From Xenopus tropicalis (taxonomy: Eukaryota > Chordata > Amphibia > Anura > Pipidae): a DNA stretch of 64,000 nt. The position numbers were made by a program, and so were the translations under genes. The DNA is taken from NCBI RefSeq assembly GCF_000004195.4, contig NC_030678.2, forward strand, positions 96,306,904-96,370,903. Direction: 5' to 3'. Shown here in pieces: positions 36,001 through 45,902 of the stretch; position 1 is the first letter of the stretch; each line of letters begins with the position of its first letter. The notes beneath the pieces are model-generated. The model was not told the DNA's origin and searched no databases. It was given only the letters and a program-made list of their open reading frames with translations.

Positions 36001-38642
36001 GGCTGGATTTCCATGTCAGCTGTTTATATACCCGTGATTAGAACAAGAAATATATTGTTAGCTGTTGTTGTTTACTTATAAGGTTTAGTGCTGCAAATGC
36101 ATTATCTATTTGTTATTTCTGTGATAACATGAATTATATAATGCAAGCCATAAATGTAGAAATCTACTTATGCTAATACATTACCTGTGATATAAGTGTA
36201 TCACATGCAGAAGAGAGACCAGAGCCAACAGATACCCCTGTTACATTTATCACCTGTAAGCACAAACCATAGGCAACTTGTTAGCCTAAAGACAGACCTA
36301 TTCTCTGAGCAATAGAGCCTGATTTCTGGTAAAATAGCAACAAGTCTGGTATAAGTATGAGTTTATGGGTTAGTGCCCAGCAATTTCTGTATAGAAGAAA
36401 GCATTTTTAAAGGCAGATTTTTGTTTAGTACAGAGATGTTTTGGTGCCAACACAACCCTACATCAAACCTAGTAAGAGCTGCACACATCTAAAATGTAAA
36501 TCCTTTCCACATTAAAATAAATATATGCTTAAATGAACAAATGAGCAAATGTGCTCCCATTTGCAGCACAAATGCATATTTCTAGAATTATAGTATATTA
36601 TCTTTAATGGATTTGCATTTTCTCTGCTTGAAAATAAGGTAATGTCTATATAGTGATGGGACAATGCAACATAATAATATATCATAAAATTACTATATTG
36701 CCCCTATTTGTATATATACCTGACCTTGGACTCCCTTACTTATTGTCTAGAATAGATCATATCGAGAAATATATTTGTGATGAAATACTACACTCAAGTT
36801 AAAAAATCTAAGTAAAGAACTAAATGATTTATTATGTTAACTTATTTATTATGACCTATGGTAAAAAGGTCTTGCTAACAAAAGAGCATGCATCCATTCT
36901 CCTGAGCACTGTTAATCAGCTAAAGAGGAAATACAGCATATTTAAAAAAAACTTTAAATCATGTGGGCACCAAAGAATTATATATAGCACCTGCATTAAA
37001 TTTGGGCAGAAGGTATATTACCATAAATATTACACATTTACTGGAACTACCCATAGATCTGATCCATATCTGTGACAGGAATGAATCTTAGATGTTATCT
37101 AAACCAAAAAGGAATGTGGAAAACCCCTCACAGCTCTGCCTTCACACAGGAAAAAGAAACTGCAGTTATGTTTCGGATAAGCAGCAACCCTTCAGATCAG
37201 ATAAATTTGGTTGATTGATAGGATTTATGGATATTAAACCTTGATACCTTAAGAATGGCTCAAAAAATTTTATAGGTTATATTTATATATTAGTAAATAG
37301 TAAAATAATGAATACACGCATCTTGTTAGGCAAGTGAATGGCGATATAATACGTACTGCAACAGCAAGCGTCACTGAGTCCAGTTCAATCTTGCCCAAAT
37401 GTCCACAAAATATGGAGCTTACAACATTTACCATGAATACCATTATCTGAGAAAGAAACTAAAAAACAAAAAATCACAAGATAATGTTAATGAACTATAG
37501 ATGAATCTTAATTTATAGCAGGGTGTAATTTCCTACAAGCTACAAATTATATAAACATTAGGTGGCCATACATGGGCCAATAAAAGGTGCTGACTTTGTC
37601 ACCTGAGTAAGTAGCTTATTAGCCCGTGTTTGGTGCCAGCCAACAGGCCTGCCAAAATGATATTTGGCAAAAAATCTACAAGTTATAGGATGGCTAGGTT
37701 TGATTTTGCCATTTCATCGAATATTGCATCTTCACCACTTGTTTGGCAACCACGCCAAATGAGCAGATCTTGAAATATATGGCCAGCTTTAGATGCCAAC
37801 AAAATTACATTTGCTGCACAACCACATTCAGCCTTATAAAGATGAAACTGTAGCAAAATAATGTCTGCATAACAGAACTTTTCACAGACAAGTTTTCTAA
37901 CATTTTACCAAACTAAACTCAAACTCTTATTTTAATATCTAATTTCAATTTGGCCAAGCAATAGGGCCAATCCATATCTATGCAACAACAGCTAGGATTT
38001 AGCCAAATCCCAAACTTCATACAGTTCAACAGAGCACTTTGATCAATCCTTATCTCTTAGTTCAGGGACAAAGTGCAGTAAGTGACACAATACTCTGCAA
38101 ATATATACATACACACATATATACATATATATATATATATATACGAAATAATATACCTCTATTGTAAACTATGATTATAATTATATTTTATATATACACA
38201 TATAATAATAGATCGTCTATTTTGATATATATTTGATAAAAGTTTACTGTACTGTGGTGTTTATTTAGCTTCTTTCTATACACTATGGAATGTTTTAGAC
38301 AGGCAGATGGTAACATATATATGACTGTATCAGCCATGTTGTACCCCAAACAGGAGCTCGAACTGAAAACAAAGTCCAAAAGCCATTATAATACATGTAC
38401 ATGAACTTGTGAAAATAGAAGTGAAAATAAAAGTGCGGTAGTGAGCAGCACCCCAGGGGGATGTGCCATCTTACCACGGGCCCAGCGATTACACAAAGAT
38501 CCTTCACTTCTTGCCACATATTAACTGGCAGTAGCTGCCGTGTCGCCCTCCAGAGCCTTTCGAGAAAGAGATTCGGCTTTGCAGATTCCAGCACACTCAT
38601 ATTAGGGGAACCCATAGGTCGGTAATCAACATTCTCCTCCAT
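20760..38642 (-). CDS. slc47a1-like: SLC47A/MATE-family proton-coupled multidrug exporter, gene A (complete, 17 exons)
   Basis: Complete minus-strand gene. Exons: 38642-38475, 37458-37357, 36253-36185, 32292-32144, 31128-31086, 28632-28588, 28287-28190, 27781-27684, 27586-27473, 25860-25793, 25377-25269, 24650-24575, 23661-23592, 23500-23368, 22879-22785, 22439-22340 and 21019-20760. All introns are GT-AG and phases join cleanly to 1797 bases: 598 residues plus TAG. Vertebrate MATE length (human MATE1 570) and topology: 12 membrane segments, a long polar loop (about 480-565) and a 13th C-terminal helix after [10 protein letters not shown]. Known role: proton/organic-cation antiport exporting drugs and toxins in kidney and liver. 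C74, C138, E284, E289, E311 and H397 match functional human MATE1 positions; D400 replaces the usual Glu (human E389). GVLRGTGKQ and SVKQL look MATE2-like, so the paralogue name is open. Confidence 0.96.
21076..21343 (+). mobile_element. Dispersed frog MITE, CAGGTATGGGATC family, degenerate
   Basis: Carries TTATCCAGAAAGCCCTGAAT, CTGTAATCATAAAACAGTAA and CCCCGAGGATTCTGAATAAC in the family order. In gene A intron 16. Confidence 0.8.
21344..22339. other. Gene A intron 16, rest, no gene seen
   Basis: Holds a GC-moderate stretch (about 21420-21900) that may be another dispersed repeat with a CAGGGGGATCTGG-like left part. No exon recognised. Confidence 0.45.
22340..22439 (-). CDS. slc47a1-like: Gene A exon 16 (cytoplasmic loop)
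   Basis: 100 bases encoding a polar, poorly conserved segment [20 protein letters not shown] then [13 protein letters not shown]. It is placed by phase, by the good acceptor (TTATTAG) and by the donor (GTAAG). Confidence 0.9.
22785..22879 (-). CDS. slc47a1-like: Gene A exon 15 (TM12)
   Basis: 95 bases encoding [20 protein letters not shown] then [11 protein letters not shown]. Acceptor CCAAG, donor GTACA. Confidence 0.95.
23368..23500 (-). CDS. slc47a1-like: Gene A exon 14 (TM11)
   Basis: 133 bases encoding [20 protein letters not shown] then [20 protein letters not shown] and LGVM. Acceptor TTTAG, donor GTATG. Confidence 0.97.
23592..23661 (-). CDS. slc47a1-like: Gene A exon 13 (TM10)
   Basis: 70 bases encoding [20 protein letters not shown] then AMA. 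H397 matches human MATE1 H386; D400 sits where human has E389. Acceptor TAAAG, donor GTAAG. Confidence 0.96.
24246..24302. repeat. Short hairpin
   Basis: GCTGCTCTTTGCAGGGAGTG pairs with CACTCCTTGCAAAGAGCAGC across a loop of about 15 bases, with one mismatch. In gene A intron 12; probably a MITE remnant. Confidence 0.8.
24575..24650 (-). CDS. slc47a1-like: Gene A exon 12 (TM9)
   Basis: 76 bases encoding [20 protein letters not shown] then FTPD. The exon opens with nine T directly after a TTCAAG acceptor, which is unusual, but the frame and the KDxxxYIFTxD motif fix it. Confidence 0.93.
25269..25377 (-). CDS. slc47a1-like: Gene A exon 11
   Basis: 109 bases encoding [20 protein letters not shown] then [16 protein letters not shown], the most conserved central MATE motif. 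Acceptor CATAG, donor GTAAG. Confidence 0.97.
25793..25860 (-). CDS. slc47a1-like: Gene A exon 10 (TM8)
   Basis: 68 bases encoding [20 protein letters not shown] then YI. E311 matches human MATE1 E300. Acceptor CTTAG, donor GTAAG. Confidence 0.96.
25861..27472. other. Gene A intron 9, no gene seen
   Basis: AT-rich. 26620-26775 carries GGGGCCC-rich words (GGGCCCAGGTGACCAGTGGG) shared with hAT-end fragments elsewhere in the window. No exon recognised. Confidence 0.5.
27473..27586 (-). CDS. slc47a1-like: Gene A exon 9 (TM7)
   Basis: 114 bases encoding [20 protein letters not shown] then [19 protein letters not shown]284 and E289 match human MATE1 E273 and E278. Acceptor CATAG, donor GTTGG. Confidence 0.97.
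27684..27781 (-). CDS. slc47a1-like: Gene A exon 8 (TM6)
   Basis: 98 bases encoding [20 protein letters not shown] then [12 protein letters not shown]. Acceptor TTTCAG, donor GTATG. Confidence 0.96.
28190..28287 (-). CDS. slc47a1-like: Gene A exon 7 (TM5)
   Basis: 98 bases encoding [20 protein letters not shown] then [12 protein letters not shown], ending in GC of a split Ala codon. Donor GTAAGT. Confidence 0.96.
28588..28632 (-). CDS. slc47a1-like: Gene A exon 6 (microexon)
   Basis: 45 bases encoding [15 protein letters not shown]. Acceptor TTTTAG, donor GTAGG. Confidence 0.95.
28818..29090. mobile_element. TTAAAGG-ended T2-like MITE with three internal hairpins (right end lost)
   Basis: Starts TTAAAGGACAAGGAAAGG. 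Hairpins: CACTTGGGGGTGCC/GGCACCCCCAAGTG; TACCCCGGGCTGGTGC/GCACCAGCCCGGGGTA; and CAGTAGAGTGAAAAGC/GCTTTTCACTCTACTG. In gene A intron 5. The expected CCTTTAA end is not visible. Confidence 0.75.
30101..30413 (+). mobile_element. Dispersed frog MITE, CAGGTATGGGATC family
   Basis: Left end AAGGTATGAAATCCATTATC, right end CTGGATAACAGGTTCCATGC then CTG. Middle shares CTGTAATAATAAAAGAGTAC with its relatives. In gene A intron 5. Confidence 0.85.
31086..31128 (-). CDS. slc47a1-like: Gene A exon 5 (microexon)
   Basis: 43 bases encoding [14 protein letters not shown] after the split Arg codon. Acceptor TTTCAG, donor GTAAG. Confidence 0.96.
32144..32292 (-). CDS. slc47a1-like: Gene A exon 4 (TM3)
   Basis: 149 bases; [20 protein letters not shown] then [20 protein letters not shown]138 matches human MATE1 C127. 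Intron 3 before it is 3.9 kb and holds several MITEs. Confidence 0.97.
32426..32751 (+). mobile_element. Dispersed frog MITE, CAGGTATGGGATC family, best-preserved copy
   Basis: 326 bases with inverted ends CAGGTATGGGATCC and GGTCTCATACCTG. TTATCCGGAAACCTGTTATC near the left recurs in inverted form near the right. In gene A intron 3. No clear target duplication seen. Confidence 0.88.
33290..33640. repeat. Degenerate dispersed repeat, hAT-like ends
   Basis: CAGGGAACCCCAACCTTTTT at the left and GGTTGACCACC near the right resemble hAT-type ends. No target duplication is found. Related to 16967-17266. In gene A intron 3. Confidence 0.55.
34308..34770. mobile_element. Harbinger-like hairpin MITE with 3-bp TSD (TAA)
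   Basis: 463 bases; ends GGGGCTGATTTACTTACCCA and TGGGTTAGTAAATCAGCCCC, flanked by TAA (34305-34307 and 34771-34773). Nearly the whole element is one palindrome centred near 34560 (arms carry GTAGCGTTAA and TTAACGCTAC), built from CGAAAA/TTTTCG words. Apparent open frames on both strands come from this symmetry. In gene A intron 3. Confidence 0.9.
35001..35944. mobile_element. hAT MITE with perfect 8-bp TSD and internal minisatellite
   Basis: 944 bases with inverted ends CAGTGCTGTCCAACT and AGTTGGACAGCACTG. Flanked by TTCTAAAG on both sides (34993-35000, 35945-35952). Contains a 34-bp-type minisatellite at about 35444-35766 (GGCAGGGTAGGGCAGGCAG then AGTATGGCACACACA). In gene A intron 3. Homologous to 45903-46776. 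Confidence 0.95.
35444..35766. repeat. Minisatellite inside hAT MITE
   Basis: About ten diverged copies of AGTATGGCACACACAGGCAG plus a variable GGTAGGGCAGGC part. It yields long cysteine-rich minus-strand frames ([13 protein letters not shown]) that are not genes. Confidence 0.93.
36185..36253 (-). CDS. slc47a1-like: Gene A exon 3
   Basis: 23 codons [20 protein letters not shown] plus ISQ, nearly identical to the mammalian MATE1 segment. Acceptor TACAG, donor GTAATG. Confidence 0.97.
37357..37458 (-). CDS. slc47a1-like: Gene A exon 2 (TM1)
   Basis: 34 codons, [20 protein letters not shown] then [14 protein letters not shown]; acceptor TTTTAG, donor GTACGT. Same length and phase as gene B exon 2. 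Confidence 0.97.
38475..38642 (-). CDS. slc47a1-like: Gene A exon 1 (start codon)
   Basis: 56 codons from [15 protein letters not shown] to [10 protein letters not shown]; donor GTAAG, phase 0. The ATG at 38642-38640 has A at -3 and G at +4, a good start context. An upstream GTG in the same frame was not chosen. Confidence 0.93.
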
Positions 38643-38720
38643 TTTCACAGTCTAGCGGTGACTAGGTACAGCCGGTACATGTGTGAACTAAAAAGCCAAC
38701 CCTCTCACGCCCCCACCACC

Positions 38721-38728
38721 ATTAAATA
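38721..38728 (-). promoter_or_regulatory. slc47a1-like: TATA-like box upstream of gene A
   Basis: TATTTAAT on the minus strand, 79 bases upstream of the gene A start codon, in a moderately CpG-containing stretch (38640-38960). Spacing would suit a short 5' UTR, but nothing in the sequence proves use. Confidence 0.3.
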
Positions 38729-39949
38729 GGAGGAGAAGGCGGAGATGCGAGAGGGCGAAGGGCGTTTGTAATGGACAATAGGATAGATATGTCCGTAAAG
38801 CATTTGTATGAGCTGTCCTGTCTGTTTAATAAGTTTAGCGTGAGACAAAAGTACCATGTTGCCATTAGCAACGGTTAATAATTTCGGAGGAGACAGCGGT
38901 CTTGGCTGTGGTACATAAACCACGTTGACTATCATGTGAATGTCACACGCTGGATACTACTTTGGAGTCGTGTTCTCAGAGAAAGTGATCACTTGAAAAT
39001 ACTGATATGGAATAGAAATTATTGTATTGGAGAGACAAGGCATTTGACTAGAACTGCTTTATATGGACGAATAAACTATTAGCCCTAAAATACCGGGGCT
39101 TATGTTTGATGTAATAGTCTGTGACTTTTGTCTTTCCAGCACCATCTGTGCACAGGAAATGAGAATGCACATCCAGGGCTAAGGTTTTATTGATTTATTA
39201 AACTGGATTGTCATTTTTCACTTATGAACTGAGAAACCTAAAACATATTGTTGTGAAATTAAGGTTAACTGTAATATATGTTTTCAAATGTACAGTGCTG
39301 CGTACATAAGTAACGATTTATAAATAAAGATATACATACAAACAAATGGAAGTTTTAATTTTGAATGATACTACATAAGAATGCATGGGTAAAGCAAATC
39401 TGAAATTTTGCCAGATCTAGTAACCCATAGCAACCAATCTGCTATTTTATTCAGCTGACCAGTAAATGCTATGTGCTGTATGGTTGCTATGGTTTACTAG
39501 ACCTTTAGCATTCTAAGATCTTGTAAATTGTAAGCTCTCATCAGCAGGGCCCACTGATCATATTTATGTTCAGTAACCCTTGTTTATTAATATGCCCCCT
39601 ATGTTGCAGAAGTTATGTCACACGCCCCTACATCACAGAAGTGACGTCATGCGCAATGTGATGTCACTTCCCCAGCGTGACCTAACCCCCTACACCTCAT
39701 CCTCCCACAGCTCCATAAGGAAATCTATATCGGTACCCAAGGGCCGTCCCCCAAAACCTGCCACCCTAGGCCCAGGCATTTGGGTGACTATATATAAATA
39801 CGACCCTTACTATAAGACCCCTGTTTGTTATTACTTGTTATTGTTTGTTATAACCATCAGGTTACGTAACAGATGGCAGGTTTTAGAGAAGTACAGGACA
39901 AAAAAATACTACTGGATTTGCCCATTGCAAAAAGAAATTCCCTTGTAGA
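38729..39949. other. 5' flank of gene A and intergenic DNA
   Basis: Moderately GC-rich to about 38960, then AT-rich. Contains the small palindromic MITE at 39413-39503. No gene recognised. Confidence 0.5.
39413..39503. mobile_element. Small palindromic MITE
   Basis: AGATCTAGTAACCCATAGCA pairs with TGCTATGGTTTACTAGACCT-type right arm. Relative of 3062-3211. Confidence 0.8.
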
Positions 39950-40454
39950 TCGAATGAAGAATGATTTAAATATATCCTGCTTTTTATAGTATGCTGGAGT
40001 TTAAAGTTCTTGTGTTTCACTTTTTATTTTGTAGATTTGAAATATGATTCACTCTATACAAGGAAAAGGTAATTTTCCCTTTAAATATAAGAGTATGGCA
40101 ATGTTTTGATCTATTATAAGTGTGATTAGGTATTACTGTTTGTTAATACCTGAATCATTTCTGCACATGGTTATTATCCTTATACACCTTTCATGCAATT
40201 GATTCATTATTTAAGGATATTATCATGGTGCAATGGACTACTTACCCTGTAGCTCTGTATATAATTATGGTGCCTATTGTTGAGCTTTTCATGCTGCAAC
40301 TTTGTGTTTAATCATGATGACTATTTTCCTGGAGCAGTTTATGTTCCAACAAAGTGATTACTTGTTACTGTTTGTCAATACTTCAATCATTTCTGCACAT
40401 GGTTAATTTCCTTGTCTATACATTTCATACAATGGATTAATTGAATTTATTATT

Positions 40455-40687
40455 AGGGCTCTGGCACACGGGGAGATTAGTCGCCCGCGACAAAACTCCC
40501 TGTTCGCGGGCGACTAATCTCCCCGAGTTGCCTTCCCCTGCCATCCCACCGGCGAAAATGTAAGTCGCCGGTGGGATGGCACACGCGCCGGTGGGATGGC
40601 AGGGGAAGGCAACTAGGGGAGATTAGTCGCCCGCGAACAGGGAGTTTTGTCGCGGGCGACTAATCTCCCCGTGTGCCAAAGCCCTAA
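40455..40687. mobile_element. Hairpin MITE (GGGCTCTGGCACACGGGGAG family)
   Basis: About 233 bases. Left arm TAGGGCTCTGGCACACGGGG pairs with right arm CCCCGTGTGCCAAAGCCCTA; nested arms AGATTAGTCGCCCGCG and CGCGGGCGACTAATCT repeat inside. GC-rich stem in AT-rich DNA. Same family as 50101-50358. Confidence 0.93.
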
Positions 40688-42037
40688 TGGTGGAATGGGC
40701 TACTTATCTTTGAGCACTTCATGTTGCAACTGTGTATATATTTATGGCACTTATTGTTGAGCTCTTCCTGTTCCAATATTATGTTCAATTATGACGTGAT
40801 GGACTGTTTTCTTGAAACCATTTATAGGGGCATTTTCTAAAGGTTGTATTTTTACACAATTTGTATTTTTGTTTTGCACAATAATACAATTTTGTTGAAA
40901 AAAACATGATTTTTTTTCACCATTTATTTTGAGACAAAACTGCAACAAATCCAAAAGAAAAAATATGCCATCTAAAAGCCATCAAGATCATGTAGAAGTT
41001 GGCAAGTGGCAAGTTAGCAGGTGTCCTTTTTACAACTGGAAGATATCTTTGCTTTCTTTCATTAAAAAATACACCTTTTTTGGGGTTTTTTCAACATCTT
41101 TTTTCATTTGTGCTCTTTTTTTGAAAGGCTGTTTTAATAAATCTCTTGGCATTCATAGTTTTAGAGAAAATGAGTGAAACCATGAAAATGAGAATGTTGA
41201 TAAATGTGCCTCCCCATTCCAATACATCGTAAGTTCTTGCAAGCAGGGCTTTCTGAACCTACTGTTACTCTGTATACCCTTGTTTATTAAACTTTTTAAG
41301 ATCCCTGTTTGTTTTAAATTTATTGTGAAGCACTGCATAATTTGCTGACACTTTATAAATAAATGATGATGATTCCAACCATGTTACTAGGATTTTGAAA
41401 TCAAGAAAAAAGAAATGATTTTATGCAGCCACACTGGCATGGAAGTTTTTGCACTTTATTTTATACTTCACATTACCTTGAAGGGCCTTTATAGTATATA
41501 CACTAGCACTGGTTTGTATGTCTGACAAAGGCATTCCCCCAAAATGTTGCAGTTCAATGAATACAGTAAGTACACAGGTTTTCCTGCTTGTTGTGCCAGC
41601 AATACTTTTTGTTTAAATGAACACATCAATACATTTACACTTTGATGTCACAGAAATCATTCATGGCAAATATACCCCTTGATAGGGACGTAACTGCAGG
41701 AGGAGAAGACCCAGCAATTGTGAGGAGGAGAGGTGCTGAGGCAAATGGGTGCCTGGTAGGCACCAACAGAGGCGGTGGTACCAGGTTAAAAAAAAAAACA
41801 GAAGAGTGCAAAGCTAGAGCAGAATTTCTATAGAAACCAGCACTGTTCATTGGCCGCTAGACTGGAGGGTGTGTTTGGTAACCTGAGTTAAGAAGAAGTC
41901 AGCATCTAGCCAAGACCCACAGTCAGTTCCTAAGGGAGGGGGCCTAGTGAGTTAGAGGAGGAGAAGGAATCCCAAGTGATTAAGGGGATGCTGCAGTCTT
42001 ACTATTAATCATTTAACAACCAGTTTGGCAGGTATTT

Positions 42038-42350
42038 AAAGGAATATTGTCACGGGAAAATATGTTTGCTTTTTTTTTTTTTTTTTAAAAGCATTAGTTA
42101 ATAGAGCTTCTCCAGCAGAATCATGTTTCAAAAACACAAACAAGTTTTTTTAAATTTAATTTTGAAATTTCACTTGAGGCTAGCCATATTCTTCATTTCC
42201 CAGGGTGCCACAGCCATGTGACCTGTGCTCTGATAAACATCAGTCACACTTTACTGCTGAGCTGCAAGTTGGAGTGATATGGCCCCCCAGCAGCCGATCA
42301 GGAGAAATATGGTGAATGGATTTGAAGAGACTGGGAGAAACAGAAAGGGA
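42038..42350. repeat. Probable T2-like MITE fragment
   Basis: Starts TTTAAAGGAATATTGTCACG, followed by a poly-T run and a GC-richer body. The right end is not recognised. Confidence 0.45.
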
Positions 42351-43447
42351 GGTAAGGTGGGTGATCCATTAGCACAGATGACAGTGAAATATGAACAAAG
42401 AAAGTTTAAGAGAGAAGAAAAGTAGAATAAGTATATCAGAGCTGAAATGCTGGAAGAAGAAAAGACATAAGATAGTGGAAGAAAGCAGGACAGAAAAACA
42501 TGAGAAAGTAGAAATCAGAGAACAGCAAAAAAAAATTTCTGTCTGAGCCCTAGGTTGCTTGTGTACAGAACAAAACAGCAGTGGCACAGCAGTATAAGTG
42601 TACATTTTTATCATCTGCAGTTTAAGTTTCTTGTCATTGGGACAATTGGCTGACAAAATTTGTTGCCTGTGAAAAATTTGTGCTACGTGCGAGCAACAGA
42701 TCTTCTGAAAATACCACTCCCTTCACTAATATTCACATCACAGCATATAAAACACCTTACTTGTGGCAATTTAGCATGTGTGCTAAAAAATGTGTAAGAA
42801 GGGAGAGGTATTTTTGTAAGATTTGTTGCCCACGTAGTGAAGAGCTCCCCCCACAACCTTTGGCACTGCTGTTGTCATGTCTCCCTCTTAATGGTTACAT
42901 GGTGCCCCTGGCCACCATATGTGTTCTTGTTTTTAACCATTAGGACTCGGGGGACCCTGGTAATTGGGTTGTACGGGGCCCAGTGATTTCTGATGGCAGC
43001 CCTGGTGATAAGTTATTGCTGTTTGTTAATACCTGGATAATTTTTGTACATGATCATTGTCCTTATACAGTGTATATGTTTCATGCAATGGATTAATTAT
43101 TTAAGTATATTGTCATGGTGTAATGGGATACTTACCTTTGAGCATTTTATATTGCAGTTCTGTATATAATTATGCTACTTATTGTTTAACTCTTTATGTT
43201 GCAACTCTTTATTCATGATGTGATTGACTATTTTCCTGGAGCGGTTTATGTTCCAACTGTGCGATTGCATGTTACTGTTTGTTAATACTTGGATCATTTC
43301 TGCACACAGTTCTTATCCTTATACACATTTCATGCAATGGATTAATTTTTTGAGTATATTACCATGGTGCAATGAGCTACTTATCTATAAGTACTTTATG
43401 TTGCAACTCTGTATATATTACTGCTGAGCCCTTCCTTTTGCATTATG

Positions 43448-44310
43448 TTTTTTTTTTTAACAATGCTGTTTATTGAGAAAAATGCATTCAGTATACAGAC
43501 ATATGGATTGATGAGTCTTTCGTATTGTACAGATTTCTCGTAGTTTTTTTTAATACAGAACTATAAAAAAAACAATAAACATGACATTCTGCAATAAACC
43601 ATGTTTTCAGTGTAATTATTTCTGTTGCTCCTGTATTGAGAGGCATTGGGTTTCCTAGTGGGGTATAGGGGGGGTAACATATGCGATTGTTAAGGCTTTT
43701 ATATATGTGGCTGTAGGAGAGAGGGGGGGGAACCTTGCATACCGGTGCACGTGTGAGTGGTAGGGTACTAGGTTCCTGTAGGGTCTCTACTCATCTTTTC
43801 CTGCGTCTAGCCAGTCTCCCCAGACTTTTTGGAATTTGTTGAGGCAATTCCTTCTCATGTACGTTAGTTTGTACAAAGGGGCTGCCTTGGTAATTATGTT
43901 CGTCCAAAATGGAATTGTGGGGGCTGAGTCTGCTTTCCAGTGAAGGGCTATAGCTTTCTTGGCATACATTAATAGAATTGAGAGGAGAGTGCGCTGTGCC
44001 CTCCTGGGGGTTATTTCTTCCACTTTATTCAGGAGTATTGTTATGGGGTTTAGGGGTGCTATGAGCGATGTTCTATTTTGAATGCTCTGGATTACTTGCC
44101 TCCAGAAGTCCTGAATTGCCGGGCATGACCAGACCATATGGAAGTAATCTGCAGGGCATTTCGGGCAAGTTTGTGAGATGTTCGGGTTCATTGCATGCAG
44201 ACTTTGTGGGGTGAGATAAGTTCTATGCAGGTATTTTAGCTGGAGTAGTTTGTCTCTGTTACATGCCCTCAAAGCAGGAGTCTAGAATATCTTCCCACAT
44301 TTCAGCATCT
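43448..44310 (-). mobile_element. 5'-truncated L1-like LINE insertion with 13-bp TSD
   Basis: Minus-strand insertion: poly-A tail (poly-T at 43448-43458 on plus), 3' UTR, then the ORF2 tail. Flanks CTTTTGCATTATG (43435-43447) and CTTTTACATTATG (44311-44323) differ at one base, as expected for target-primed reverse transcription. It sits inside one copy of the segmental array. Confidence 0.9.
43787..44272 (-). pseudogene. L1-like ORF2 C-terminal fragment
   Basis: 161 codons open to a natural stop. Contains CPKCPADYFHMVWSCPAIQD, the Cys-His motif near the C-terminus of L1-clade ORF2 proteins, then FWRQVIQSIQ and a KKAIALHWK segment also typical of that tail. Endonuclease and reverse transcriptase domains are absent because of 5' truncation, so it is not functional. 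The open frame suggests a fairly recent insertion. Confidence 0.9.
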
Positions 44311-45902
44311 CTTTTACATTATGTTTAATTATGATTCCATGTTACAAGGACTTTAAAATCAAGACTAAAGGAATGATTTTATGCAGCTGGTTATGTTTAA
44401 CCACAATGGCATAGATATTTTATTTTATACTTCACATTACTTTGAAGGGGATTGTTTCACTGTGTGTATTATAGAATTCTTTATTATGCTACTATTGTAA
44501 TGGTAAACTCATTTATTATGCTAATTGAATGCCTATAATATGCAATTGCAACGGTTTGTATGTCTGACAAAGGTGTTCCCCCAAAATGTTTTAGTCACTG
44601 AATTAATACACAGTGGTTTACCTGCTTGTTGTGGCAGAAATTGTTTTTGTTTGAATGAACACATCAGCACATTTGCACATTGTTGTCACAGAAACCATCA
44701 ATGATAAATATATGCCTAAGTAGTGGTTTAAGTAACTACAGCAGGAGCAGACCCAGCAACAGAGGGGAGGGGAGATGCTGAGGCAAGTGGGTGCCTGTAA
44801 TATAAATAGCATTAATAATGATGCATTTGCAAGTTTATTGTATTCTGTGCATTTCTATAAACAGTGACCCATTTGTGATAATGAGCAACATTTTTTTTGT
44901 AAAATAAATAAATGAATTTCATACATAAGATTCTAGAAGTTGGAAATTAAACAAGGCTGACATTATATATGGTTAAATACTGTATAACCACAGCTTTCCA
45001 CAAAAAACTGGTTTCCAACACTGCACTGTTACGCTTGCTTGTGCGTAGGTAACAGGTTTTTAATAAAAAATCAGGTAGCCCAACCAAGATGGCATGTTTT
45101 GGACCAGGTAAAAGCAAGAGAAACACAGGACAAAAGAAAGACTACTTTTAGAAAGGAAATGTTACATGTTTTGCCCACAAACAAAATCCCCCTGGCTAAA
45201 TAAGGCTTTAAATACATCCTGTTTTTTATAATATGCTAGTGTTTAAAGTTCTTATTTTCCCCTATTTATTTTGCAGATTTGAAATATGTTCCACACTATA
45301 TGAGGAAAAGGTAAATTTTCCATTTAAATATTAAGGTAAGGCAAGATTTTGCACTAGTATAAGTATTACTGTTTAATACCTGAATCATTTCTGCACACAG
45401 TTATTATCCCTTTATTATTATTATTTATTAATTATTAATAAGTATAATGGTGCAATGGACTACTTACCTTTGAGCACTTTATGTTGCAGCTCTGTATATA
45501 ATTATGGTACTTATTGTTTAGCTCTTCACGCTGCAATTTTGTGTTTAATCATGATGTGATGGACTATTTTCCCGGTGCAGTTTATGTTTATGTGATTACA
45601 TGTTAATGTTTATCAATACTTCAATCATTTCTGCACATGGTTAATTTCCTTGTATATACATTTCATGCAATGGATTAATTGAATTTATTATAATGGTGCA
45701 ATGGGCTATTTATCTTTGAGCACTTCATGTTGCAACTGTGTGTATATTTATGGCACTTATTGTTGAGCTCTTCCTGTTGCAATATTATGTTTAATCACGA
45801 TGCAATGGACTATTTTATTGGAGCACTTTATGTTCCAACCATGTTAGACTATGATATCAAGACTATAATAGAATGATTTTATGCAGCCAGTTATGTCTAA
45901 CT

